DNA of 64,000 nucleotides from Lacrimispora xylanisolvens (GTDB lineage Bacteria > Bacillota > Clostridia > Lachnospirales > Lachnospiraceae): assembly GCA_017084465.1 (NCBI GenBank), contig CP070896.1:4329501-4393500 (forward strand), in the 5' to 3' direction. The position numbers were made by a program, and so were the translations under genes. The notes beneath the pieces were generated by a model. The model was not told where the DNA came from, did no database searches, and saw only the letters and a program-made list of their open reading frames with translations. Shown here one piece after another: positions 38,376 to 49,090 of the stretch. Every line of letters begins with the position of its first letter. Position 1 is the stretch's first letter.

Positions 38376-39476
38376 TATGCGTTTTCTCCCTTCTGTGCTT
38401 TATTTTTCTTTTTTAGTCTGCCAGGGATTCCTTTTATCAGCCGGAACAGTCCATTCCAGGAAAATTCGTTGCTTCCCATAATACCTCTGCGGTAGAAGAG
38501 TACCACTGCCATAAGAAGAATGGAGAAGATAACCATACGAAATCCGGAACGGAACAGTGGAATCTGAACGCCTGCAATATAAAGTGGATTGTCAAAGAAT
38601 CTCAGCCATTCCCTGCCTGCAGTAACCAGGAAAGATCCGATTACGCTGCCGGTAACACTTCCGATACCGCCCAGAACCACAATCAGCAGAATATCATAGG
38701 TCAGGTTAATGGAAAAGGTCTTGGACTCAATGGAACGCATGAAGATGGCCAGAAGACCTCCGCCCACGCCAGTGAACGAGGAGATAATAAATGCCAGTTC
38801 CTTATAACGGAACAGATTCAGTCCCATGGCCTGTGCTGCCACTTCATCTTCACGGAGAGCCTTAAATGCCCGGCCGTAAGAGGAATTGATCAAAAGAACC
38901 ATTAACAGGATACAAAGGGCACAAAGTCCGAATGCCACAAACAGGTTTGGAAAACCCGGAATGCTTTTTAAACCGTAAGAACCGTTTGTTACCTTATTCA
39001 ACTGTGGCGCAGCGATTACCGCACGGATGATCTCGGAAAATCCCAGAGTTGCAATTGCCAGATAATCGCTTTTTTAAGCGGAGAACCGGAATACCGATCA
39101 GTGCTGCGACTCCTGCGGCAAACAGTCCTGCAATAATCAGTGCAAGCCAGTAAGGGCACTGAAAATTTGCCAGGAAAGGAGCAATGCCGTCTACATAGTA
39201 AACGCTGGCTCTGGTATCCACAGGGATGGTAAGAATGGCCACCGTATAAGCTCCGATTGCCATAAAACCTGCCTGGCCAAGAGAGAACAGACCGGTAAAT
39301 CCAGTGAGTAAGTTCATGGAAACGGCTACCACTGCATAAATGGCGCTTCGTTCCAATATAGAGATCTGATAGCTGTACTGGGCACTGTTAGCCTGTAAAA
39401 AGCCAAGAATGCCGATGATGAACAATAAAGCGATCAGGGTATAAAGTTTGTTTTTGGAAAATGCTTTCTTTTTCAT
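38375..39476 (-). CDS. livM: Branched-chain amino acid ABC permease LivM (one frame break)
   Basis: Inner-membrane permease, about 366 aa after repair. The frame breaks in the T6 run 39070-39075 of the plus strand; one base less reads RLKSDYLAIATLGF, the family motif. Then SYGRAFKALREDEVAAQAMG is the conserved cytoplasmic loop that contacts LivF/LivG. I chose ATG 39476 (GAGGTG upstream) over an in-frame start 39 bases earlier that overlaps livH. Confidence 0.88.
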
Positions 39477-39486
39477 AGATGACACC

Positions 39487-40368
39487 TCACACTTTATCGG
39501 TTGTCTTCTCACCAAACAGGCCGGTAGGCTTGATCAGGAGAATGATGATTAACAGAACAAAGGTAAATGCGTCGCTGAATGTGGAATAACCCATGGCAAC
39601 CAGAGCTGTTTCCCCAAGTCCCAGGATAAATCCGCCGATTACAGCGCCGGGAATGCTTCCAATACCTCCGAAAACTGCTGCTACGAAACATTTCAGACCA
39701 GGTAGAGAGCCGGAGAATGGAAATACGGTCATACGGTCTGTAAAATACAGGATAGAGCCTACAGCAGCTAATAGAGAACCGATGGCAAATGTAAAGGTGA
39801 TAACGCGGTTGATCTTGATTCCCATTAAGGAAGCAGTATCGTAATCCTTGGAAACGGCACGCATTGCCATTCCGATTTTTGTTTTATTAATGAGAACGAT
39901 CAGGGCGTATACAATGATTAAAGTAAGTACAGGTGTAAGAAATGTTACGAAAGATGCGGAAAGGCCGCCGATTTTAAAAATCTTCTTTAAAAACGGAATT
40001 TCCGGATAGCCTTTTGGCAATGCCGTAAATAAGTAAGTAGCCAGGTTCTGCAGCAGGTAAGAGACGCCGATTGCAGAAATCATAACGGACATTCTTGGTG
40101 CGGTACGTAAAGGACGGTATGCCACCCGCTCAATGGAAACACCTAAAAATACGGTGATGAGTAAGACGATGGGAATGGCGATATACCATGGAAACGTTGC
40201 CATTGCGAAAATCATAAAATAGCCTGCCATCATAAAGATGTCACCGTGTGCGAAATTGATGAGCCGCAGGATGCCGTAAACCAGTGTGTAACCAATGGCA
40301 ATCAGTGCGTAAGCACCGCCTAAGGAGATACCGGTCAGGCACTGCTGTAAAAAGGTTGAAAGACTCAT
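39487..40368 (-). CDS. livH: Branched-chain amino acid ABC permease LivH
   Basis: 293 aa inner-membrane permease. The start region GISLGGAYALIAIGYTLVYG and the following RLINFAHGD are diagnostic for LivH, and AMRAVSKDYDTASLMGI is the ATPase-contact loop. AGGAGG lies 11 bases before ATG 40368. It precedes livM by 10 bases. Confidence 0.95.
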   Translation of the reverse strand: MSLSTFLQQCLTGISLGGAYALIAIGYTLVYGILRLINFAHGDIFMMAGYFMIFAMATFPWYIAIPIVLLITVFLGVSIERVAYRPLRTAPRMSVMISAIGVSYLLQNLATYLFTALPKGYPEIPFLKKIFKIGGLSASFVTFLTPVLTLIIVYALIVLINKTKIGMAMRAVSKDYDTASLMGIKINRVITFTFAIGSLLAAVGSILYFTDRMTVFPFSGSLPGLKCFVAAVFGGIGSIPGAVIGGFILGLGETALVAMGYSTFSDAFTFVLLIIILLIKPTGLFGEKTTDKV

Positions 40369-40431
40369 TTGGCAAAATGCCTCCTATCTGTTTAGTATGG
40401 AATATGCATAAAATCAGCCTCCAAATGGAAC

Positions 40432-40459
40432 GAGTGGGGAAAGAAATACGTCCCCACTC
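40432..40459 (-). other. Intercistronic hairpin between livJ and livH
   Basis: GAGTGGGGA (40432-40440) pairs with TCCCCACTC (40451-40459), with no T-run. It probably stabilises binding-protein mRNA or limits readthrough into the permease genes. Confidence 0.6.
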
Positions 40460-40494
40460 ATCCGTTCGTGACTGCTTTGTCGCGGTATGTGCGT

Positions 40495-41672
40495 TTATTT
40501 TACTGTAGTTGTTGTTAAGAATTTAAACTTGCCGTCTTCAACGGTTTTGATAAATGCCATATCTTTCTTTGCATCGCCGTTTTCATCAAAGGAAATAGTT
40601 CCTGTTACGCCGTCAATGGTAACACCCTTTAATGCATCGCGGATTGCAGTACCATCAGTGGAGTTAGCCGTTTCAATTGCCTTAATAGCACTTAAGTAAG
40701 CATCATATCCAAGAGCTGCTACAGCAGGAATGATTTCGTCCTGTTTCTGCTCCTTTAAGTATGTCTTGAATCCGGAGATGAAAGAAGCTGCTTCATCGTT
40801 AGCCGGTTCTGCCTCATCAAAGAAAGTGGAGAGTACGATACCATTTGCAGAATCCCCTGCATTTTCAATGATGGTTGAGTTCTCCCATGTATCACCTGCA
40901 GCGATGGTAGCAGTAATTCCAAGCTCGCGGGCCTGTTTGATGATAAGTGGAGCCGTTGTAATGGAAGATGGTGCAAAGATGATGTCAGGGTTCTGTGCCT
41001 TAATGTTGGTTAAAATTGCCTTGAAATCTGTCTGGTTGGTCTGGAACTGTTCTTCACTTACAATGCTTCCGCCAAGTTTGGTAAATGCTGTCTTAAAGAA
41101 AGAACCGAGTCCGGAGGAATAGTCGTCACCAAGCTGAGTGATGACAGCCGCTTTCTTTGCTCCGTTGTCATTGGCGTAGTTTGCCATAACAGTTCCCTGG
41201 AACGGATCTAAGAAGCATACGCGGAAATAGAAATCGTTGCCCTGAGTAACCTGAGGATTGGTACAGGAAGCTCCGATTGCAGGGATCTTTGCATCTGCGA
41301 AGATCTGTCCGGCTGCAATGGATACACCGGAACCATAACTGCCCAGTACAATGGATACTTTTCGCTGACAAGCTTCTGCGCCGCGTTTACGGCTTCTGTC
41401 TTATCAGATTTATTATCAACCTCCACTAACTTAACCTGATATTCCTCTCCGCCGATCTTCACAGTTGGATGAGTCTTGTTTGCATAACGCATACCTAATA
41501 CTTCCTGCATACCGCCGCCGCCGTTCTCTCCGGTGGTTGGTTCAAAAACTCCGATCTTGATTACCTTCTCACCGTTATCCTTAGCAGACTGGGGACTGGA
41601 ACTGCATCCGGCGATTACACTGGCGCTTAAGCATGCAACCATAGTCAGTGCAAATACTTTTTTCATTTTCAT
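40495..41672 (-). CDS. livJ: Branched-chain amino acid-binding lipoprotein LivJ/LivK (one frame break)
   Basis: Lipid-anchored periplasmic-type binding protein, about 392 aa after repair. The lipobox is VIAGC with Cys23. The frame breaks in the T4 run 41359-41362; one extra base restores SEKVSIVLGSYGSG, the ligand-pocket strand found in the family. It is the first gene of the operon; ATG 41672 follows AAAAAGGAGG. The substrate is presumed to be Leu/Ile/Val, though the family also binds other amino acids and amides. Confidence 0.88.
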
Positions 41673-41695
41673 AATTTTATCCTCCTTTTTGTGTA

Positions 41696-41707
41696 TCTCA
41701 CGTGAGA
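41696..41707. promoter_or_regulatory. 12-base palindrome in the livJ leader
   Basis: TCTCACGTGAGA (41696-41707) is a perfect palindrome between the promoter and livJ. It could be an operator or part of a leader hairpin. Confidence 0.4.
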
Positions 41708-41742
41708 ACAAGTGTCCTCCGTGTAGACACACGTTGCATTAT

Positions 41743-41770
41743 ATTATAGCAGAAGATGAGAAAAGTGCAA
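41743..41770 (-). promoter_or_regulatory. Promoter of the liv operon
   Basis: On the minus strand TTGCAC (41765-41770) and TATAAT (41743-41748) are 16 bases apart, about 70 bases before livJ. The rest of 41771-41925 shows nothing recognisable. Confidence 0.65.
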
Positions 41771-41925
41771 GAAAAAAATGAAAGAAAATAATAATATAAA
41801 GTAAATTCTTATTTTAAGAACTAAAATGAAGCATTGTTTACAACGGGGGGCTTAAAACCGTTGGTGGATTTATGGGAATATTGGAGCATACTGGTCTTGA
41901 TCGGGAACGCTATTTCATAATGAAT

Positions 41926-41964
41926 AAAAAAAGAGCCCGCCTCTCAGTGAGAGAGTACGGACTC
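41926..41964 (-). terminator. Terminator of pyrG
   Basis: On the minus strand GAGTCCG (41958-41964) pairs with CGGGCTC (41933-41939), with an inner CTCTC/GAGAG, followed by seven Ts (41926-41932). Confidence 0.85.
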
Positions 41965-41985
41965 CATATTAAAAATGAATACATT

Positions 41986-43589
41986 CTACCTATGATTAAC
42001 AGCAGCGCGAATGAATTCCCTGAACAGGGGGGTGAGGCCTGTTGGGTCTTGACTTCAGTTCAGGGTGTCCCTGGGTTGCGATAAACCATGGATGTTCCGG
42101 AATTTCTATCATTTCCACGATACGTCCATCTGGTGAGATACCGGATAATTTCATACCTGCTTTGATTAGATCATCACGGTAATCGTTATTTACCTCATAT
42201 CTGTGTCTGTGACGTTCATGAATTAATTCCTCTCCATAAACTTCAAAGGACTTGGATGACTTGTCCAGGACACATGGATAGGAACCAAGGCGGAGAGTAC
42301 CGCCGATATCTTCAATCCCGTTCTGGTCAGGCATTAAATGAATGACCGGATGAGTGGTGGTTTCATCAAGCTCTACGGAATGGGCGTCACTGAAACCGAC
42401 TACGTGGCGGGCGAACTCCACGATTGCCATCTGCATGCCGAGGCAGAGACCGAGGAACGGAATGTTATTTTCTCTTGCATAACGGATAGTGGATATCTTG
42501 CCTTCGATTCCGCGGCTTCCAAAACCTCCGGGAACCAGAATTCCGTCTACATCACTGAAGTATTCGGAAGCGTTCTCGTCGGTAACAAGCTCTGAATCCA
42601 CCCACTTGATATGAACGTCTGCGCGGCTTTCGACTCCGCCGTGCTTTAAAGCTTCCACTACTGAAATATAAGCGTCGTGAAGCTGGATGTATTTTCCTAC
42701 AAGAGCCACGGTTACTTCATGCTCCGGATGTTTCCAGTTATCGATCATTGCGGCCCAATCCTTTAAATCAGGTTCCGGGCATGGTAAATGTAAGCTCTCG
42801 CATGCAACCTGAGCCAAATGTTCCTCTTCCATTACAAGAGGGAGTTCATATAATACTTCCACGTCCAGGTTTTGTATCACGTGTGTCTTGGGAACATTAC
42901 AGAATTGTGCGATTTTGCTGCGGATTCCGTCATCAAGGGGCAGTTCGGAACGGCATACGATGATGTCGGGCTGGATACCCATTCCCTGTAAATCTTTTAC
43001 ACTGGCCTGGGTTGGTTTTGTTTTCAGTTCGCCGGAAACTTTCAGATATGGAACCAGGGTCACGTGGATTAAAATCGCATTTTCGTGGCCTACTTCGTGT
43101 TGGAATTGTCGGATCGCCTCTAAGAAAGGCTGGCTTTCGATGTCACCTACCGTTCCGCCTACTTCTATAATAGCTATCTCAGTATCGGAGGAATTGTGGT
43201 TGCGGTGAAAACGGCTTTTTTATTTCGTCGGTAATGTGAGGGATAACCTGTACGGTGCCTCCCCCGAAATCCCCGCGCCGTTCACGGGTCAGTACGTTCC
43301 AATAAACTTTACCAGTGGTAACATTGGAATTCTTTGTTAAGCTTTCGTCGATAAACCGCTCATAATGACCTAGGTCAAGGTCTGTCTCTGCGCCGTCCTC
43401 TGTAACGAAGACTTCTCCATGCTGAACCGGATTCATAGTACCTGGATCAATGTTGATGTAAGGATCGAATTTTTGCATTGTTACTTTGTAGCCTCTGGCT
43501 TTCAACAATCGTCCAAGCGATGCTGCGGTAATACCTTTGCCAAGTCCGGAAACAACGCCTCCGGTGACAAATACGTATTTCACTGACAT
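41986..43589 (-). CDS. pyrG: CTP synthase (two frame breaks)
   Basis: Makes CTP from UTP, ATP and glutamine. The N-terminal synthetase domain begins [15 protein letters not shown]; the glutaminase domain has the nucleophile motif [10 protein letters not shown]. Breaks lie at plus-strand T6 run 43216-43221 (five expected, giving DEIKSRF) and G6 run 42027-42032 (five expected, giving [13 protein letters not shown]). With both repaired the stop is at 41986 and the protein is 533 aa, the family length. The gene is normally essential for growth without cytidine, so these are very likely sequence errors. Confidence 0.92.
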
Positions 43590-43792
43590 AACAGTGTAAC
43601 CTCCTTCTGTGATGGTATGGGGATATTTTCAAAAAAAGTATTATACGTCTTTTTTAATAAAAAATCTAGTGGTAAATTAAAAAAACTAAGATAATTAAGT
43701 GGAAACATTTACTATGAATATTATGTCCTGAAATGGTGAAAGAAATCATCTCAGAGGTTAATAAAAATTTGTCCAGATATTAATGTTCCTTA
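43590..43792. other. Divergent intergenic region pyrG / BMP lipoprotein gene
   Basis: AT-rich. On the minus strand a TATAAT (43640-43645) before pyrG has only a weak -35 (TAGATT, 17 bases upstream). The classic pyrG attenuator hairpin was not found. No gene is present. Confidence 0.45.
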
Positions 43793-43820
43793 TTGACAAG
43801 CGAAAAAATAATGATATACT
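43793..43820 (+). promoter_or_regulatory. Promoter of the nucleoside importer operon
   Basis: TTGACA (43793-43798) and TATACT (43815-43820), 16 bases apart, give a leader of about 105 bases. Confidence 0.75.
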
Positions 43821-43858
43821 AATAAATGTATTTTTACATTAAATAAGGGTATGACAAT

Positions 43859-43898
43859 TGCGTCAGGTGAGCCATTGGTCCTTCCTGACGCATTTTTT
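43859..43898 (+). terminator. Terminator-like hairpin in the leader of the nucleoside importer
   Basis: TGCGTCAGG (43859-43867) / CCTGACGCA (43884-43892) followed by six Ts lies between the promoter and the first gene. It would stop transcription unless antagonised, so attenuation or a riboswitch is possible. The core of a purine riboswitch was looked for and not seen. Confidence 0.7.
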
Positions 43899-43933
43899 CA
43901 TGGTCCCAGCTGATGTTTAAGGAGGAAAAGTCT

Positions 43934-45214
43934 ATGAAATTGAGGAAAATGATCGGCCTTGCACTTGTAAGTGTAATGGCGCTGTCCCTGTCAGCGTGCG
44001 GAGGTTCTGCTCCGAAAGCGACTACTGCAGCAGAGAAAACTGAGACACAGGCTTCAGAAGCTGCCAAGACAGATTCGAAAGCTGAAACCACAGAAGCTGC
44101 AGCCAAAGGCGGAATTGCCAAAGAAGATTTAAAAGTTGGATTTATCTATGTTGGTGATGAGAATGAGGGTTATACGGCAGCTCATTACAAGGGAGCCATG
44201 GAAATGAAAAAGGCTCTTGGTTTATCAGACGATCAGATCATTATTAAATGGAATGTACCGGAAGATGAAACCTGTAAGGACGCAGCAATGGATCTTGCTG
44301 ATCAGGGCTGTAACATCATTTTCGCCAATAGTTTCGGACATGAATCCTATATGCTGGAGGCTGCAAAAGAGTATCCAGACGTACAGTTCTGTCATGCAAC
44401 CGGCTATCAGGCTGCAACAAGCGGACTGAGCAACATGCACAACTACTTTACAAACGTTTATGAATCACGTTATGTATCCGGTGTTGTTGCAGGTCTTAAG
44501 TTAAACAAGATGGTAGAAGACGGCAAAGTAAATAAGGATGCAGTAAAAGTTGGTTATGTAGGCGCTTATCCTTACGCAGAGGTTATCAGTGGTTATACTT
44601 CTTTCTTCTTAGGTGTTCGTTCCGTATGTCCGGAAGCAACCATGGAAGTTAAGTATACAAACAGCTGGGCAAGCTTCGATCTTGAGAAGGAAGCAGCAGA
44701 TGCTCTTATCTCTGACGGCTGCGTATTAATCAGCCAGCATGCTGATACAACCGGTGCTCCTACTGCATGTGAGGCAGCAGGCGTTCCAATCGTTGGATAT
44801 AACATTTCCATGATCGCAACTGCACCTAAGACAGCACTTACTTCTGCATCTATCGACTGGGGCCCATATGTAACCTATGCAGTACAGAGTGTCATTGACG
44901 GCAAGGCCATTGAGACTGACTGGTGCCAGGGATACAAAGAAGAGGGAGCAAACTCCATTACAGAACTGAACAAAGATGCTGTAGCTCCTGGAACAGAGGA
45001 GAAGGTAAAAGAAGTGGAAGATGCCATCAAGGCAGGAACTCTTCATGTATTCGATACCTCTACCTTCACTGTAGGCGGCAAAAAACTGGAGACCTATAAA
45101 AAAGACGGAAGCGATGTTGAGTATATTGAAGATGGTTATTTCCATGAATCTGAGCACGGATCCGCACCGGCATTTGATATTTTAATTGATGGCATTACTA
45201 CCATTGATAAATAA
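43934..45214 (+). CDS. BMP family nucleoside-binding lipoprotein
   Basis: 426 aa lipid-anchored binding protein (Bmp/Med family) for purine nucleosides. The lipobox is LSLSAC with Cys22, then an Ala/Thr/Glu-rich linker, then KVGFIYVGDENEGYTAAHYKG, the typical first strand, and ANSFGHESYM. ATG 43934 follows AAGGAGG; an in-frame ATG at 43913 before that site is rejected. An ATPase and two permeases of the same class follow. Confidence 0.92.
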   Translation: MKLRKMIGLALVSVMALSLSACGGSAPKATTAAEKTETQASEAAKTDSKAETTEAAAKGGIAKEDLKVGFIYVGDENEGYTAAHYKGAMEMKKALGLSDDQIIIKWNVPEDETCKDAAMDLADQGCNIIFANSFGHESYMLEAAKEYPDVQFCHATGYQAATSGLSNMHNYFTNVYESRYVSGVVAGLKLNKMVEDGKVNKDAVKVGYVGAYPYAEVISGYTSFFLGVRSVCPEATMEVKYTNSWASFDLEKEAADALISDGCVLISQHADTTGAPTACEAAGVPIVGYNISMIATAPKTALTSASIDWGPYVTYAVQSVIDGKAIETDWCQGYKEEGANSITELNKDAVAPGTEEKVKEVEDAIKAGTLHVFDTSTFTVGGKKLETYKKDGSDVEYIEDGYFHESEHGSAPAFDILIDGITTIDK

Positions 45215-45235
45215 GATTTCGCCGGATATAAACAG

Positions 45236-45267
45236 AAAGCGGCGCCAGACTATCTGGCCCGCTTTTT
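45236..45267 (+). terminator. Hairpin after the BMP lipoprotein gene
   Basis: AAAGCGG (45236-45242) / CCGCTTT (45259-45265) with inner CCAG/CTGG and a short T-run. It is probably a partial terminator that lowers expression of the ATPase and permeases relative to the binding protein. Confidence 0.75.
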
Positions 45268-45321
45268 GGGTTGTATGAGACAATGGAAAAATGAGGAAAA
45301 AATGAAACGGAGGTTAGCCGG

Positions 45322-46850
45322 GTGAACGAAAATAATGCCATTGAACTTAAAAATATCACAAAACGGTTTGGCCAGGTAGTTGCCAATGACAAAGTCTGCC
45401 TGTCATTAAAAAAAGGAGAGATTCTCTCAATTCTAGGTGAGAACGGAAGCGGAAAGACAACTCTCATGAATATGATTTCGGGTATTTACTATCCGGATGA
45501 GGGACAGATCATGATTCATGGGAAAGAGGTCACCATACGGTCGCCAAAAGACTCCTTTGATCTGGGAATTGGTATGATTCATCAGCATTTCAAATTGGTA
45601 GATGTGCTTACTGCAGCAGAAAACATCATTCTGGGACTGCCTGGAAAAGAGATTCTGGACCGGAAAGCAGTGAATGACAAGATCAATGAACTCACCGGAA
45701 AATATGGATTTGATCTGGATCCAGACCAGAAAATCTACCGAATGTCCGTATCCCAGAAGCAGACAGTTGAAATCGTAAAGATGCTTTACCGCGGAGTTGA
45801 TATTTTAATTCTTGATGAGCCCACCGCCGTTTTAACCCCTCAGGAAGCTGACCGTCTGTTTGCCGTTTTACGCAATATGAAAAGCCGGTCATTCCATTAT
45901 CATTATTACACATAAACTCAACGAGGTTCTTTCCCTGTCTGACCGGGTGGCTGTTTTAAGAAAAGGACAATACATCGGTACCATTGAGACGAAAGATGCC
46001 ACAGAAGAATCCTTAACCGAGATGATGGTTGGAAAAAAGGTGAGCTTAAACATCGAACGTCCTGACCCTGTAAACCCCAAGGAGCGTCTCAATGTAAAGG
46101 GACTGACCTGTATCAGCAGGGAAGGGGTAAAGACGTTAAACAATGCCTCCTTTACTGCTAACAGCGGTGAAATCCTTGGAATTGCAGGCGTGGCAGGAAG
46201 CGGGCAGAGAGAGCTTTTAGAAGCAATTGCAGGCCTGGTTCCTTCCGCAGAAGGTTCCATTTCCTATTATCCACCAGAGGGCGGAGAAAAGGAACTGACT
46301 TCCATGTCAGCTGCAGAGATTGCCAGAATCGGAGTCCGTTTATCCTTTGTTCCAGAGGACCGACTGGGAATGGGACTTGTAGGAGCCATGGATATGACAG
46401 ACAATATGATGCTTCGAAGCTACCGGAAGGGCGGGCCGTTTTTTCGCTGACAGGAAAGCGCCAAAGGGTCTTGCAGAGCGTCTGATTGCAGAGCTTGAGA
46501 TTGCTACTCCCGGAACGTCTATACCGGTGCGGAAGCTTTCCGGAGGTAACGTTCAGAAGGTTTTAGTAGGAAGAGAGATCTCACTGGCTCCTGCAGTTAT
46601 GCTGGTTGCTTACCCCGTACGCGGACTTGATATTCACTCCTCTTACACCATTTATCATCTTCTCAATGAGCAGAAAAAGCAGGGAACTGCGGTTGTCTGC
46701 GTAGGAGAGGATCTTGACGTATTGATGGAGCTTTGTGACAGAATTCTGGTTATGTGCGGCGGAGAGATCAGCGGCATTGTAGATGGAAGAACTGCCACAA
46801 AAGAAGAAATCGGAAAACTGATGATGAAGACAGGAGGAACACAAGGATGA
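45322..46850 (+). CDS. Nucleoside ABC transporter ATPase, YufO/NupO-like (two frame breaks)
   Basis: ATPase with two fused nucleotide-binding domains, about 508 aa after repair. Domain 1 has Walker A GENGSGKTT and Walker B ILILDEPTAVL; domain 2 has GVAGSGQREL and signature LSGGNVQKVLVGREI with the degenerate Walker B usual for this class (VAYPVRGLD). Breaks lie at A4 run 45880-45883 (restoring AGHSIIIITHKLNEV) and T6 run 46439-46444 (five expected). GTG or TTG starts are common in this operon; here GTG 45322 follows GGAGG. The stop overlaps the permease start (ATGA). Confidence 0.88.
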
Positions 46851-47951
46851 GTAAAGGAAGGGAACCGGTTTTTTCAGATGACAAAGCGGGAAGCCATAGA
46901 GCCATGGAAGGCCTGGCTGATCCGCCTGATTGCCGTGGCACTGTCTCTGGTTGTCTGCGCAGGTGTAATTATCGCTCTGACGGGACTGAATCCGGTGGAG
47001 GTTTATAAAGGAATTTTTGATGGAGCAGTGGGAACGAAGCGACGTGCGTGGATGACTATCCGTGATACACTGGTACTTCTTTGTATTGCAGTTGGTATCA
47101 CACCTGCATTTAAGATGAGGTTCTGGAATATCGGAGCAGAAGGACAGATACTCATCGGAGGCGTGACTTCTGCAGCTATGATGATTTATTTGGGAAATAC
47201 CCTTCCTCCTGTGATTTTATTTCCTTTAATGTTAGCAGGAAGCGCACTGGCAGCCCTGGTGTGGGCAATCATTCCGGCATTTTTTAAGGCTTACTGGAAT
47301 ACCAACGAAACACTGTTTACCCTGATGATGAATTACGTTGCCATGCAGGTTGTCACCTTTGGAATCATTTTCTGGGAAAATCCCAAAGGCTCCAACTCTG
47401 TAGGTACCATTAATTCCGCAACAAAGGGAGGCTGGCTTCCAAAGCTGTTCGGTCTGGAATATGGCTGGAATCTGGTGATTGTACTGGCTCTGACTGCAGC
47501 CATGTTTATCTATTTAAAATACAGCAAGCAGGGATATGAAATATCGGTTGTGGGCGAAAGCGGCAACACTGCCAGATATGCCGGTATTAATGTAAAGAAG
47601 GTAATCTTAAGAACCATGGCGATTTCCGGTGCAGTCTGCGGAATTGCTGGCTTTATCATTGTAAGCGGAGCCAGCCATACGATTTCCACCAGTACAGCAG
47701 GAGGCAGAGGATTCACCGCCATCATCGTATCATGGATGAGTAAGTTTAATACCTTTGCCATGATTTTAGTATCCTTTTTCCTTGTTTTCATGCAAAAAGG
47801 TGCGGGTCAGATTGCTTCCCAGTTCAATTTAAACGAAAATGCCGCCGATGTAATTACCGGCATCATTCTCTTCTTCATCCTGGGCTGTGAATTTTTTATT
47901 GATTATAAAGTAAGAATAAGAAGCGCAAAACAGGCTGGGTCAGAAGAATAG
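46847..47951 (+). CDS. Nucleoside ABC transporter permease 1, YufP/NupP-like (one frame break)
   Basis: Inner-membrane permease, about 367 aa. The best start is ATG 46847, which overlaps the ATPase stop, but a T6 run at 46869-46874 breaks the frame after EPVF; with five Ts it continues QMTKREAIEPWKAWLIRL. Conserved features are TPAFKMRFWNIGAEGQILIGG and the loop YEISVVGESGNTARYAGI. If the run is correct, translation would begin at ATG 46878 instead. Confidence 0.88.
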
Positions 47952-47966
47952 GAAGGAGAAACGTTC

Positions 47967-48947
47967 ATGGGATTTTTGGTAATATTTATTCAAAAAGTCA
48001 TTGGTCAGGGAATTGGAATCCTTTATGGAGCCCTGGGAGAAATCCTGACGGAAAAATCCGGTAACTTAAATCTTGGAATTCCGGGAATGATGTATATGGG
48101 AGGAATTGCCGGACTGATCGGCGCCTTCCTTTATGAAAATAACACGGCACAGCCAAATGGTCTGGTTGGCGTTCTTATATCATTTTTATGTGCATTTTTA
48201 TGCGCGGCACTGGGCGGTCTGATTTACAGTATTTTAACCATTACCCTTCGTGCAAATCAGAACGTAACCGGTCTTGCACTGACCACCTTTGGCGTAGGTT
48301 TTGGTAACTTTTTCGGCGGTTCCTTATCTAAGCTTGCTGGCGGAGTTGGACAGATTTCCGTTGCAGTAACTGGAGCAGCATTTAAGACACCGGTACCAGG
48401 ACTTTCCAAACTGGGTGTAATCAGTCAGGCGTTTTTCTCTTATGGATTTTTAACCTATCTTGCCATTATTTTAGCGATTTTACTTTCCTTTTTCTTAAAT
48501 AAAACAAGAAAAGGACTGAATTTAAGAGCGGTTGGCGAAAGCCCATCTACTGCAGATGCAGCAGGAATTCATGTAACTGCTTACCGGTATCTTGCAACCT
48601 GTATCGGAGGCGGTTTAAGCGGACTTGGCGGACTTTACTTTGTTATGGAATATTCCGGCGGAACCTGGACCAACAACGGCTTCGGCGACAGAGGCTGGCT
48701 TGCCATCGCTCTGGTAATCTTCGCTCTCTGGAAACCAGTCAATGCGATCTGGGGCTCCCTGTTGTTTGGTGGTCTTTACATCCTTTATTTATACATTCCG
48801 GGACTCAGCCGCAGCACACAGGAAATCTTCAAAGCACTTCCTTATATAGTGACCATTGTGGTGTTAATTATAACAAGCCTTAGAAAGGAAAGAGAGCATC
48901 AGCCGCCGGCAAGTCTGGGGCGGGCTTATTTCCGGGAAGAACGCTAA
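47967..48947 (+). CDS. Nucleoside ABC transporter permease 2, YufQ/NupQ-like
   Basis: 326 aa second permease of the importer. LTEKSGNLNLGIPGMMYMG near the start and the cytoplasmic loop GLNLRAVGESPSTADAAGI are family hallmarks; about eight hydrophobic segments are seen. AGGAGAAACG precedes ATG 47967. The operon of binding protein, double ATPase and two permeases is complete. Confidence 0.94.
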   Translation: MGFLVIFIQKVIGQGIGILYGALGEILTEKSGNLNLGIPGMMYMGGIAGLIGAFLYENNTAQPNGLVGVLISFLCAFLCAALGGLIYSILTITLRANQNVTGLALTTFGVGFGNFFGGSLSKLAGGVGQISVAVTGAAFKTPVPGLSKLGVISQAFFSYGFLTYLAIILAILLSFFLNKTRKGLNLRAVGESPSTADAAGIHVTAYRYLATCIGGGLSGLGGLYFVMEYSGGTWTNNGFGDRGWLAIALVIFALWKPVNAIWGSLLFGGLYILYLYIPGLSRSTQEIFKALPYIVTIVVLIITSLRKEREHQPPASLGRAYFREER

Positions 48948-49010
48948 AAAATTTTGAAATTGTGAATTCCATCCAGTCCGCGTGTTTATAAGTATTTAAT
49001 AATTCTTTTC

Positions 49011-49039
49011 TTGATTTATGGGGAGAATGACAATATAAT
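49011..49039 (+). promoter_or_regulatory. Promoter of ftsH
   Basis: TTGATT (49011-49016) and TATAAT (49034-49039), 17 bases apart, lie about 50 bases before ftsH. Confidence 0.75.
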
Positions 49040-49090
49040 GATAGAGGTATAGAATGGGTAGAAACTATCCGGATTGGAGAATTTACACAG

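Noticed and set aside
43600..43933. Purine riboswitch before the nucleoside importer
   Set aside because: The conserved core sequences (TATAA, ATATGG, TCTACC, CCGTAAA type) could not be found in order.
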